Shown here one piece after another: positions 56,682 to 64,000 of a stretch of DNA of 64,000 nt. Every line of letters starts with the position of its first letter. Within the stretch, counting starts at the first letter, position 1. A program made the position numbers and the translations under genes. The notes beneath the pieces are model-generated. The model had not been told where the DNA came from. It saw only the letters and a list, made by a program, of their open reading frames with translations, and searched no databases. Source of the stretch: Iamia sp038233075 (GTDB taxonomy: Bacteria > Actinomycetota > Acidimicrobiia > Acidimicrobiales > Iamiaceae); assembly GCA_038233075.1 (NCBI GenBank), contig JBBSMQ010000006.1, positions 62,001 through 126,000 on the forward strand, written 5' to 3'.

Positions 56682-57425
56682 TCAGGGTTCCTCTGGGAGG
56701 GGGTCGACCGGGGGGACCTGGGCCAGCAGCTCCTCCTCCTCGGGCGTCAGCCCACCCCGTGCCGCCAGCAGGTCCGGGCGCAGGGCCCGGGTGCGGTGCA
56801 GGGCCTGGGCCCGGCGCCAGCGGGCGATGCGGGCGTGGTCGCCGGAGCGGAGCACGTCCGGCACCTCGTGGTCCCGCCACGTGGCCGGCCGGGTGTACTG
56901 CGGGTACTCCAGCAGGCCATCGGCGAAGGACTCCTCCTCGGCCGAGCTCTCGTTGCCCATCACCCCGGGCACCAGCCGCCCCACCGCCTCCAGGGCCACC
57001 ATGGCCGCGACCTCGCCGCCGGCCAGCACGTAGTCGCCGATCGACATCTCGCCGTCCACCACATGGGCCCGCACCCGGTGGTCGACGTCCTCGTAGCGCC
57101 CGCACAGCAGCGAGAACCCCGACGTCGCGGCCAGCTCTCGGGCCCAGGCCTGGTCCAGAGGACGACCTCCGGCACCCAGGAGCAGCAGGGGGCGGGGCGG
57201 CTCGACGGACTCGACCACCCGGGCCAGGGGCTCGGCCCGCAGCACCATCCCGGCGCCGCCGCCGAAGGGGGCATCGTCGACCGAGCGGTGGGGGTCGTCG
57301 GTGCCGGCCCGCAGGTCGTGCACCCGGATGTCGAGCAGGCCCCGGGCCCGGGCCTTGCCCAGCAGGCTCCGGTCGGCGAAGCCGTCGACCAGGTCCGGGA
57401 AGATGGTGAGGACGTCGATGCGCAC
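56682..57425 (-). CDS. trmD: tRNA (guanine37-N1)-methyltransferase TrmD
   Basis: A 247-residue SPOUT trefoil-knot enzyme that methylates G37 of tRNAs. MRIDVLTIFPDLVDGF, DDAPFGGGAGMVLRAEPL, LLCGRYEDVDHRV and SIGDYVLAGGEVAAMVALEA (the knot and SAM loop) are all intact, as is the C-terminal RPATW and LRSGDHARIARWR. Twelve bp follow rimM. Confidence 0.97.
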   Translation of the reverse strand: MRIDVLTIFPDLVDGFADRSLLGKARARGLLDIRVHDLRAGTDDPHRSVDDAPFGGGAGMVLRAEPLARVVESVEPPRPLLLLGAGGRPLDQAWARELAATSGFSLLCGRYEDVDHRVRAHVVDGEMSIGDYVLAGGEVAAMVALEAVGRLVPGVMGNESSAEEESFADGLLEYPQYTRPATWRDHEVPDVLRSGDHARIARWRRAQALHRTRALRPDLLAARGGLTPEEEELLAQVPPVDPLPEEP

Positions 57426-57437
57426 GAGCGGGTGCGA

Positions 57438-57935
57438 TCAGGCGCCGGTCAGGTCAGGGTCGAGCAGGCCCTCGGGCGGGTCGATGACGATGCGGTCGGG
57501 CAGGCCCGAGGCGTCGGTGACGAACACCACCGGGACCAGGGCGCCGGAGTCCAGGACCAGCAGCTCGTGGGCCGGGTTGTCCTGCACGGCGGTGACCCGC
57601 CCGACGACGGTGCCGTCGGCGAGCTCCACCGCGGCCTCCACCAGCTCGTGGACCCAGAGCGCATCGTCGTCGGTCGGGAGCGGCGGCGCGGCCAGCCGTC
57701 GACCCCGCAGGGCCTCGGCCTCGTCTCGACCCTCGACGCCTGAGAAGGCGACGATCCACCGGTGCTGGTGGGGCGTCGACCGCAGCACCTCCCGCTCGTG
57801 GTCGCCCACCCACAGCCGGGAGCCGGGGGCGACGCGCTCGGTGCGGTCGGTGAGGAGGGCGACGATGACCTCGCCCCGGAGGCCATGGGCCCGGTCGACC
57901 CGACCGACCTCCAACAGGTCGTCGGGGAGGGTCAT
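57438..57935 (-). CDS. rimM: Ribosome maturation factor RimM
   Basis: A 165-residue 30S maturation factor. The N-terminal barrel shows VGRVDRAHGLRGEVIVALLT, and the PRC-like C-terminal domain has LWVHELVEAAVELADGTVVG, then LLVLDSGALVPVVF and DRIVIDPPEGLLD. Eight bases separate it from the KH gene. Confidence 0.95.
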   Translation of the reverse strand: MTLPDDLLEVGRVDRAHGLRGEVIVALLTDRTERVAPGSRLWVGDHEREVLRSTPHQHRWIVAFSGVEGRDEAEALRGRRLAAPPLPTDDDALWVHELVEAAVELADGTVVGRVTAVQDNPAHELLVLDSGALVPVVFVTDASGLPDRIVIDPPEGLLDPDLTGA

Positions 57936-57942
57936 CGGTCGA

Positions 57943-58215
57943 TCAGTCGACGAACTCGATCGAGACGCCGGTCTCGCCGTCCTTGGCGGCCGCCGCTCGG
58001 CTGACGTCGCGGATGGCGTTGGCCACCCGGCCCCGCTTGCCGATGACCCGACCCATGTCGCCGTCGGCGACGGTGACGTTGAAGGTCAGACCGTCGCTCT
58101 CGTCGACCTCGACCCCGACCTCATCGGGGTTGGCCACCAGGGCCTGGGCCAGGTACTGCAGCACCGAGACCGCGGTGGGGGCCCGTCCCTCGTCGGAGGT
58201 GGAGGTGTCGCTCAC
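57943..58215 (-). CDS. khpA: KH-domain RNA-binding protein KhpA (YlqC)
   Basis: A 90-residue single-KH protein. VLQYLAQALVANPDEVGVEV and the RNA loop GRVIGKRGRVANAIRDVSRA identify it. KhpA pairs with KhpB in other bacteria and acts on RNA and cell-size control. Its GTG start overlaps the rpsP stop (GTGA). Confidence 0.94.
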   Translation of the reverse strand: MSDTSTSDEGRAPTAVSVLQYLAQALVANPDEVGVEVDESDGLTFNVTVADGDMGRVIGKRGRVANAIRDVSRAAAAKDGETGVSIEFVD

Positions 58216-58556
58216 GATGCCTCCACCGTCTCGGACTCGGCCACGGAGGCCTCGACCGGGCGGTCGTCAGGGCCGGGGGGCGCCAGCGGCTCGGGCTCGG
58301 TGCCGTCCTTGAAGTGGGTCCAGGCCCCGGACACCTCGAGCAGCTTCTGGACCCGCTCGGTGGGCTGGGCCCCCTTCTTCAGCCAGTCGACGGCCTTGAC
58401 GTTGTCGATCCGGACCGTGGAGGGCTCACGACGGGGCTGGTAGGTGCCCAGGATCTCGATGAACCGGCCGTCGCGGGGAGAGCGGCTGTCGGCCGCCACG
58501 ACCCGGTAGGTCGGCTGCTTCTTCTTGCCCATCCGCATGAGGCGGAGCTTGACCAC
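58212..58556 (-). CDS. rpsP: 30S ribosomal protein S16
   Basis: A 114-residue S16. VKLRLMRMGKKKQPTYRVV, then DGRFIEILGTYQPRREPS and AVDWLKKGAQPTERV are conserved; about 30 acidic residues extend the C-terminus beyond the usual 80-90. GTG at 58556 gives the correct N-terminus; the longer frame upstream is not family-like. Confidence 0.96.
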   Translation of the reverse strand: MVKLRLMRMGKKKQPTYRVVAADSRSPRDGRFIEILGTYQPRREPSTVRIDNVKAVDWLKKGAQPTERVQKLLEVSGAWTHFKDGTEPEPLAPPGPDDRPVEASVAESETVEAS

Positions 58557-58669
58557 GTTCCGTTCGCTTCCTGTCGTCGATCCCCGGCCCGTCGGGCCGA
58601 CCGTCCATGGTGCCCGCTGAGCCGGCCAGGGCACAAGTGAGACCCCAACCCGGATCCGCCGCCGTCGCC

Positions 58670-58696
58670 GCCCTCCCGATCGTGGACGGGGAGGGC
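58670..58696 (-). terminator. Candidate terminator hairpin downstream of ffh
   Basis: GCCCTCCC (58670-58677) and GGGAGGGC (58689-58696) form an 8-bp GC stem with an 11-nt loop, 38 bp past the ffh stop on the minus strand and before rpsP. No T-run is seen. Confidence 0.45.
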
Positions 58697-58733
58697 GCCA
58701 CGTGAGGCCCGGTCCGTCCCGACCTCGGTGCCG

Positions 58734-60173
58734 TCAGACCCCGGGGAGGCGGAACTCGCCGGGATCGGGCAGACCGGGCACGGTGCGGGCGGACTGGGCC
58801 CCCTTGGGGTGGCCTCCCTTCGGGGTGGTCCGTCCGCCCTTCTTGCCCTTCGGCCGCTTCGCCTTCTTGGGGCCCATCCCGAGGCCCTTCATCATCTTCT
58901 GCATCTGGCGGAACTGGTCCAGCAGGGCGTTGATCTCGGTGATGCTCGAGCCGCTGCCGGCGGCGATGCGGGCCCGCCGGGACCCATCGATGATGTCGGG
59001 CTTGCGCCGCTCCTCGGTGGTCATCGAGGTGATCATGGCCTCGATGCGGCCCAGCTCGCCGTCGTCGATCTCCTGGTTCCGCAGCTCCTTGGGCACGCCC
59101 GGCAGCATCCCGATGAGGCCCGAGAGCGGGCCCATCTTCTTCACCTGCTGCATCTGCTCCAGGAAGTCCACGAAGGTGAACTGGCCCTCCATGAGGCGGG
59201 CCGCGGCCTCCTCGGCCTGATCGTCGTCGAAGGCCTCCTTGGCCTTGTCGATGAGGGTGAGCACGTCGCCCATCCCCAGGATGCGGCCCGCCAGGCGGTC
59301 GGGGTGGAACAGGTCGAAGTCGGCGACCTTCTCGCCGTTGGAGGCAAAGGCGATGGGCCGCCCCACCACCTCCTTCACCGACAGGGCGGCACCGCCCCGG
59401 GCGTCGCCGTCGAGCTTGGTCAGGATCACGCCGTCGAGCTCGAGGGTCTGGTGGAAGTTCTCGGCCGTGGTGACCGCGTCCTGGCCGGTCATAGCATCGA
59501 CGACGAGGAACGTGTACTGGGGCCGGGTCACGTCCGCGATGCGGCGGACCTGGTCCATGAGCTCGGCGTCGATCGACAGGCGGCCGGCGGTGTCGACGAT
59601 GACGACGTCCCGCCCGAGGCGGCGGGCCTCGTCGATGGCGCGCTCGGCCACCGGAACGGGGTCGCCGCCCTCGCCGCCGATGGCGTCGTCCCTCGACACG
59701 ACGGGCACGTCGACCTGACGCCCCAGGGTGCGCAGCTGCTCGATGGCGGCCGGGCGCTGGAGGTCGGCTCCGACCAGCATCGGGTTGCGTCCCTGGGCCT
59801 TGAACCAGCGGGCCAGCTTGGCCGATGCCGTCGTCTTGCCCGAGCCCTGCAGACCGGCCATGAGGACCACGGTGGGCGGCTTGGGGGCGTAGGTGATGCG
59901 CAGGGTCTCGCCGCCGAGGGTGGCGATCAGCTCCTGGTGGACGATGTCGATGACCTGCTGGGCCGGGTTGAGCGCACCGGAGAGCTCCAGACCCAGGCAC
60001 GCCTCCCGGACGCGCCCGATGAAGCCCCGCACCACGGTGAAGCTGACGTCGGCCTCCAGCAGGGCCAGTCGGATCTCGCGGAGGACCTCGTCGACCTCGG
60101 CCTCGCCCAGGCGGCCCTTGCCGCGCAGGCGGGTGAAGATCCCCTCGAAGCGGTCGGTCAGTGCGTCGAACAT
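58734..60173 (-). CDS. ffh: Signal recognition particle GTPase Ffh (SRP54)
   Basis: A 479-residue GTPase that binds signal peptides and 4.5S RNA. The N domain is followed by the G domain with GLQGSGKTTASAKLARWF, DTAGRLSIDAELM and TKLDGDARGGAALSV. The Met-rich M domain contains the RNA-binding SRRARIAAGSGSSITEINALL, split across about residues 380-402. TAGCAT at 60188-60183, nine bases before the ATG, suggests leaderless transcription. Its receptor gene ftsY is at the window end. Confidence 0.97.
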   Translation of the reverse strand: MFDALTDRFEGIFTRLRGKGRLGEAEVDEVLREIRLALLEADVSFTVVRGFIGRVREACLGLELSGALNPAQQVIDIVHQELIATLGGETLRITYAPKPPTVVLMAGLQGSGKTTASAKLARWFKAQGRNPMLVGADLQRPAAIEQLRTLGRQVDVPVVSRDDAIGGEGGDPVPVAERAIDEARRLGRDVVIVDTAGRLSIDAELMDQVRRIADVTRPQYTFLVVDAMTGQDAVTTAENFHQTLELDGVILTKLDGDARGGAALSVKEVVGRPIAFASNGEKVADFDLFHPDRLAGRILGMGDVLTLIDKAKEAFDDDQAEEAAARLMEGQFTFVDFLEQMQQVKKMGPLSGLIGMLPGVPKELRNQEIDDGELGRIEAMITSMTTEERRKPDIIDGSRRARIAAGSGSSITEINALLDQFRQMQKMMKGLGMGPKKAKRPKGKKGGRTTPKGGHPKGAQSARTVPGLPDPGEFRLPGV

Positions 60174-60298
60174 GGGTGAGCGATGCTATCGGGTCGCCGT
60201 CGCCGCTCCGTCCCGCCCCGCGGCCCGACGACGATCGGCGCCCTCCCCCGCATCGTGCCGACGTCGACCCAGGACGCCGGTGAACACGAGGTTCGGTG

Positions 60299-60535
60299 TC
60301 AGCCCGAGGCGCGGGGCGAGACCAGGTCGCTGGGGGGCGCGGGCGGCGCGGTCGGGTTGCGACGGGCCTCCACCTCGGCCATCAGCCGGGCCCGCATCTC
60401 CGCCCCCGTGGTCGGCGCCGCCAGCAGCCCGACGGCCACGCCCAGGCCGAACACGACGACCCGGCCGAAGCCCAGGAACCGGGCGACCGCGAATCCGAGG
60501 CGCACGGGCGAGAAGATCAGGCGGAACAGGAACAT
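60299..60535 (-). CDS. Small membrane-associated protein (78 aa)
   Basis: A 78-residue protein: MFLFRLIFSPVRLGFAVARF, then LGFGRVVVFGLGVAVGLLAAP (a membrane segment) and TTGAEMRARLMAEVEARR with a Pro-rich end. The design resembles YtxH-type small membrane proteins. TACGGT (60547-60542), six bases before the ATG, supports expression. Function unknown. Confidence 0.6.
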   Translation of the reverse strand: MFLFRLIFSPVRLGFAVARFLGFGRVVVFGLGVAVGLLAAPTTGAEMRARLMAEVEARRNPTAPPAPPSDLVSPRASG

Positions 60536-60595
60536 GGCCGCACCGTACCCAGCGGGCTGGCGCCGACGGGGGACGCCGACGGCGGACGGCGACCG

Positions 60596-61711
60596 CTACT
60601 CGGGGACGGGGCTGCCGTCGTCGAAGGCGACGCCCAGGGTGAAGAGGCTGCGGAACCCGCCGTCGCGGTAGCCGACCTTGCCGAAGGCCCACGCCGCGAT
60701 GACCATGCTGAGGCGCCCGGATCCGTCGCGGAACAGCTCGGGGCCGCCCGGGCCCCGGGCCTCCTGGCTCGAGCTCAGCCAGGGGCCGCCGCGGGGCTTG
60801 GTGCACGGCCCGGTCGGGGCGGGACAGGTCGCATAGCCGATCGCGTAGCGATCGCTGTTCCAGGCGTTGGCCGAGTAGAAGAGGTAGTAGGTCCCGCCGT
60901 CCTCGACCATCGACGGCGCCTCGACCAGCCCCGCCTCCCACTGCTGGTCGGCGCCGAGGATGGGGGTCGCGTCGCCGACCACACCCGTGCGGTCGGCGCT
61001 CAGGCGCTGGGCCCACAACCGCGTCGGGATCCCGCAACAGTTCCCGTCGTTCTTCCAGAGCAGGTACGCGGTCCCGTCGGCGTCGACGATCGGGCTCGGA
61101 TCGATCGCCCCGCCCAGGTCGGCCGGGCAGATCATCGCCCCGGTCGAGTCGTCGACGTAGGGACCGAAGGGGTCGTCGGCCACGGCGCGAGAGATGCACT
61201 GGCGCCCCGAGGCCCGGTCGGTGGTCGTGTAGTAGAGGACCAGCCGACCGTCGCCGCGCCGGAGCACCGAGGGCGCCCAGACCGCCCCTTCCCGGGACCA
61301 GGCGGGCAGCGTGGGGAGGGCATCGCGGACCTCCTCGCTGCGCAGCAGCGTGGGCGACGAGAGCACCGGCAGGTGACGGGTGCCGGTGTTGGTGGCGTAG
61401 GTGAACAGGCGCGAGCCGACCAGGCTCTCGGTCCGCAGGACGAAGGGATCGGCGAAGTCCGCGCAGTAGACGGCCTGCGCCGTGGCGGGCTGGAAGGCGG
61501 GCGCGGCCGCGCCCGCCTCGGGCTGGCTCGACGGCCCCGAGCTAGCGCGCCGGGGCGGCAGCGACCGCAGCCGCGTCCCGCCCGGTGCGACCTCCCCGCA
61601 GTTCGGTGAGGGTTCGAGGCGACCCGACTGGTGGGTCTCGACGACCAGGATCACCACGGCGACGAGGCCGACGACACCGAGGGCGACGGCCCACCTCGTC
61701 CGGGTGGTCAC
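60596..61711 (-). CDS. Exported glycoside hydrolase family 43-like protein
   Basis: A 371-residue protein with an N-terminal signal anchor (WAVALGVVGLVAVVILVVET) and a five-bladed beta-propeller region. Candidate GH43 carboxylates are visible: Asp in YCADFADPFVL, Asp in GGAIDPSPIVDADGTAYLLW and Glu in AGLVEAPSMVEDGGTYYLFY. GH43 enzymes cut arabinose or xylose linkages. In view of the arabinan-precursor genes, an arabinan target is plausible but unproven. GTG at 61711 gives the best signal peptide. Confidence 0.8.
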   Translation of the reverse strand: MTTRTRWAVALGVVGLVAVVILVVETHQSGRLEPSPNCGEVAPGGTRLRSLPPRRASSGPSSQPEAGAAAPAFQPATAQAVYCADFADPFVLRTESLVGSRLFTYATNTGTRHLPVLSSPTLLRSEEVRDALPTLPAWSREGAVWAPSVLRRGDGRLVLYYTTTDRASGRQCISRAVADDPFGPYVDDSTGAMICPADLGGAIDPSPIVDADGTAYLLWKNDGNCCGIPTRLWAQRLSADRTGVVGDATPILGADQQWEAGLVEAPSMVEDGGTYYLFYSANAWNSDRYAIGYATCPAPTGPCTKPRGGPWLSSSQEARGPGGPELFRDGSGRLSMVIAAWAFGKVGYRDGGFRSLFTLGVAFDDGSPVPE

Positions 61712-62031
61712 CGACGCCCTGCCGATCGCTCGGTGGTGACCGGGCGCACGGACCCACGGACGGCAGCCACAGCGTCGATCGTAGGCCCTGGTGACGGGCG
61801 GACAGCCGCGGTCCGACCCGGCCCCACCCGCCCCGGCTGTCGTCCCCGCTCTGCTTGTCCGGCCACCGGGTAGCGTGGCGTCGCAGCACCCGCGGGGCAA
61901 CGACAGCGGAGGTCTCAGGTGAGAGGCATCGTGCGAGCGCGGTGGGCATCGGCCGTCGGCCGTCGCGCCCCAGCAGCGGTGCTCGTCGCCACGAGAGAGG
62001 GCGCGGGCACACCCCCGTCAGCCCCGGTGCC
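61712..62031. promoter_or_regulatory. Divergent intergenic region with possible operator
   Basis: This 320-bp gap separates the GH43-like and metallophosphoesterase genes. Near the GH43 start, GGTCACCGA (from about 61706) is inverted as TCGGTGGTGACC (about 61730-61741) with a one-base bulge, a possible operator. No small gene or other structure is evident in the rest. Confidence 0.3.
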
Positions 62032-63465
62032 ATGACCGAGCCGAGCGAGGCACTGTCCGAGGCCCACTTCGAGCCGTTCGTCCACCTGGCCGGCCTCGAC
62101 GACGACCAGGCGCTGATCGCCTGGGGTGGCTTCTGGTTCGTCCCCTTCGCCGACGGGAAGGGTATGCGCCTGGTCGACGACGAGGAGCTGCCCCAGGTCG
62201 ACGCCGGGCGCCACGACTCCATCGGCGTCCGATCGAAGGCCTACGGCCACGCCGTGGTCGAGGCGCTCGACGCCGACGGCGCCGTCGTGGTCCGGGCCGA
62301 GACCGACGACACCAACCACGCCTGGCTGCGGGGGCTCGAGGCCGACACCGAGTACCGCTACCGCATCCAGGTCGACGGAGAGCCGTGGGCCGAGGGCGAG
62401 CGCATGCGGTGGCATCGTCTCGACGAGCAGCGCGGCGAGCTGCGACCCGCCGGCCGCGGCTATGACCTGCGCTTCCGCACCTTCCCCGACCGTGAGTCCG
62501 ACGCCGGGCTCACCTTCTGCGCCATCGGCGACTACGGCATCGGGATCCAGGGCGCGGCCGACGACTGCGACCGCCAACTGGAGACGGCTCGGGCCATGGA
62601 GGAGACGATCGAGCACCACGACGTGCGGCTCGTCATCACCCTGGGCGACAACATCTACCACGAGGAGGACGAGAAGGTCGGGGGCACCGGGAGCGAGGAC
62701 GACGACTGGTTCTTCAGCTTCTACGAGCCGTACCGGTGGCTGATCTCTCGCGTGCCGGTCTTCCCGACGGTCGGCAACCACGACGCGGCCGAGACCGAGG
62801 ATTCCGACGACCGCGACCAGCTCGACGACAACCACTTCCTCGACCTACGCTTCGCGCCCGAGGTCGAGGAGGGCCGCGCCAGCCTCGATCCCGGCCTCTT
62901 CTACCGGCTGGCCTACAGCCGGCGCGTCCAGCTCCTGTGCATCGACACCTCCAAGGCCGCTGAGCTGGAGACCGAGCGGTTCTTCGCCAACGGGAAGCAC
63001 CTCGACTTCGTCACGGCGTCGCTCACCGACGGACCGGACGGGACCGACGACGGGGGATCTCGGTGGCGGATCCCCTTCTGCCACCACCCTCCCTTCTGCG
63101 CGGGCCCCAAGCACGGCAACGACGAGGACATGGTCGACCTCCTCGTGCCCCTGTTCGAGCAGCACGGTGTGCGCCTGGTGCTGAGCGGCCACGAGCACAA
63201 CTTCCAGTACGCGTCGCACAACGATGTCCACTACATCGTGAGCGGGGCCGGTGGGAAGCTGCGCGACGGCCGCCCCGACGGCTTCGACGGGGCCCACACC
63301 CGGGCGTGGGCGGCCGCCGGGCACTTCCTGCTGGTGGAGATCGATGGTGCGCGCGCCACCATCTGGCCTCTGTCGGGCGTCGATCCCGACGGCACCTTGC
63401 ACTGCATCGATGCCGCGCAACCCGACGGCACCCCGTTCGCGCTCCCCATCGAGGCGTCCCTCTGA
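62032..63465 (+). CDS. Metallophosphoesterase (purple-acid-phosphatase-like)
   Basis: A 477-residue protein with a fibronectin-like N-terminal part (WLRGLEADTEYRYRIQVDGE) and a calcineurin-like domain: AIGDYGIG (first Asp), TLGDNIYH, PTVGNHDAAE, FCHHPPFCAG and SGHEHNFQ, the full five-motif metal site. It should cleave phosphomonoesters or diesters. I see no export signal, unusual since relatives are often secreted. An in-frame upstream extension looks non-coding. Confidence 0.88.
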   Translation: MTEPSEALSEAHFEPFVHLAGLDDDQALIAWGGFWFVPFADGKGMRLVDDEELPQVDAGRHDSIGVRSKAYGHAVVEALDADGAVVVRAETDDTNHAWLRGLEADTEYRYRIQVDGEPWAEGERMRWHRLDEQRGELRPAGRGYDLRFRTFPDRESDAGLTFCAIGDYGIGIQGAADDCDRQLETARAMEETIEHHDVRLVITLGDNIYHEEDEKVGGTGSEDDDWFFSFYEPYRWLISRVPVFPTVGNHDAAETEDSDDRDQLDDNHFLDLRFAPEVEEGRASLDPGLFYRLAYSRRVQLLCIDTSKAAELETERFFANGKHLDFVTASLTDGPDGTDDGGSRWRIPFCHHPPFCAGPKHGNDEDMVDLLVPLFEQHGVRLVLSGHEHNFQYASHNDVHYIVSGAGGKLRDGRPDGFDGAHTRAWAAAGHFLLVEIDGARATIWPLSGVDPDGTLHCIDAAQPDGTPFALPIEASL

Positions 63466-63523
63466 TCTCGACGGGCTCGATCCTCGGAGGCGTGGGCCGC
63501 GGCGATCGGCACCGCCGAGGCGG

Positions 63524-64000
63524 TCAGGTGGCGGCGAACAGGGCGTCGACGAACTCGTCGGGGTCGAAGGCCACCAGGTCGTCGGCGGTCTCACCCAGGC
63601 CCACCAGCTTCACCGGGATGCCCAGCTCGGCCTGGATGGCGACCACGATGCCGCCCTTGGCCGACCCGTCCAGCTTGGTCAGCACCACTCCCGTGATCTC
63701 GACCGCCTCGGTGAAGACCCGCGCCTGAGCCAGGCCGTTCTGGCCGGTGGTGGCGTCGATCACGAGCAGCACCTCGGTGACGTGGCCGGGTTCCTTGCCC
63801 GCCACCCGCCGCACCTTGCGCAGCTCCTCCATCAGGTTGCTCTTGTTGTGGAGCCGACCGGCGGTGTCGGCCAGGACCAGCTCGGCGCCGGACGAGGCAG
63901 CCTTGGTGATGCCATCGAAGACGATCGAGCTGGGGTCGGCGCCCTCCGCGCCCCGCACCAGGGTGGCGCCGCACCGCTCGGCCCAGGTGCCGAGCTGCTC
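63524..64000 (-). CDS. ftsY: Signal recognition particle receptor FtsY (5' part outside window)
   Basis: The C-terminal 158 residues of the SRP receptor G domain. LVLADTAGRLHNKSNLMEEL (G3), LLVIDATTGQNGLAQA, VVLTKLDGSAKGG (G4) and LVGLGETADDLVAFDPDEFV are diagnostic. The N-terminal membrane-targeting part and P-loop lie beyond 64000. Converges with the metallophosphoesterase across 58 bp. Confidence 0.96.
   Translation of the reverse strand, partial: EQLGTWAERCGATLVRGAEGADPSSIVFDGITKAASSGAELVLADTAGRLHNKSNLMEELRKVRRVAGKEPGHVTEVLLVIDATTGQNGLAQARVFTEAVEITGVVLTKLDGSAKGGIVVAIQAELGIPVKLVGLGETADDLVAFDPDEFVDALFAAT

Overview
The window is a GC-rich stretch of bacterial chromosome from a high-GC actinobacterium. 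Signs of this are actinobacterial gene order in the translation operons, mycothiol-type enzymes, arabinan-precursor (DprE1/DprE2/UbiA) genes, a DUF222-HNH nuclease, and many -10 boxes (TANNNT) placed only 5-10 nt before start codons. A deep-branching class such as Acidimicrobiia (Iamia-like) fits the gene content, but that is inference. I found no rRNA, tRNA or CRISPR array.

Layout. 1-7 kb is accessory metabolism: alpha/beta hydrolase, aldo-keto reductase, an Rv2466c-like nitroreductase, a broken acyl-CoA synthetase divergent from an alcohol dehydrogenase, a secreted lipoprotein hydrolase and a beta-helix protein. 7.3-15.9 kb is a decayed defence/toxin island: hipB with frameshifted hipA, a type I restriction locus whose hsdM and hsdS are fused by deletion and whose hsdR carries three lesions, and a DUF222-HNH gene. 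16-18 kb holds a DinB-type enzyme and an enoyl-CoA hydratase. 17.9-25.4 kb is the rimP-nusA-ylxR-infB-(vapBC)-ylxP-rbfA-truB translation cluster, with a frameshifted VapBC-like module inserted after infB. 25.5-29.9 kb has an SDR, a nucleoside hydrolase, proS and an internally deleted alkB.

30-33 kb is a tightly overlapping dprE2-ubiA-dprE1 operon making decaprenylphosphoryl-arabinose, probably used by the AftB-like membrane protein at 49.2 kb. 33.2-43.3 kb runs rpsB-tsf-pyrH-frr-cdsA-dxr-rseP-ispG on the minus strand, including a CdsA with an acidic N-terminal extension of about 660 residues. 43.4-47.8 kb holds a degenerate LytM protein, a Xer recombinase, dprA and comM. 48-56 kb is mixed metabolism and membrane genes. 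55.7-60.2 kb is ffh-rpsP-khpA-rimM-trmD-rplS-yraN, followed by a GH43-like secreted protein, a metallophosphoesterase and the 3' part of ftsY.

The most striking features are the CdsA extension, the natural serine at the benzothiazinone-target position of DprE1, the in-frame HsdM'-'HsdS chimera, the concentration of frameshifts and deletions in toxin, nuclease and accessory genes while more than 20 core genes are intact, several long perfect inverted repeats between genes, and a widespread leaderless-promoter pattern.
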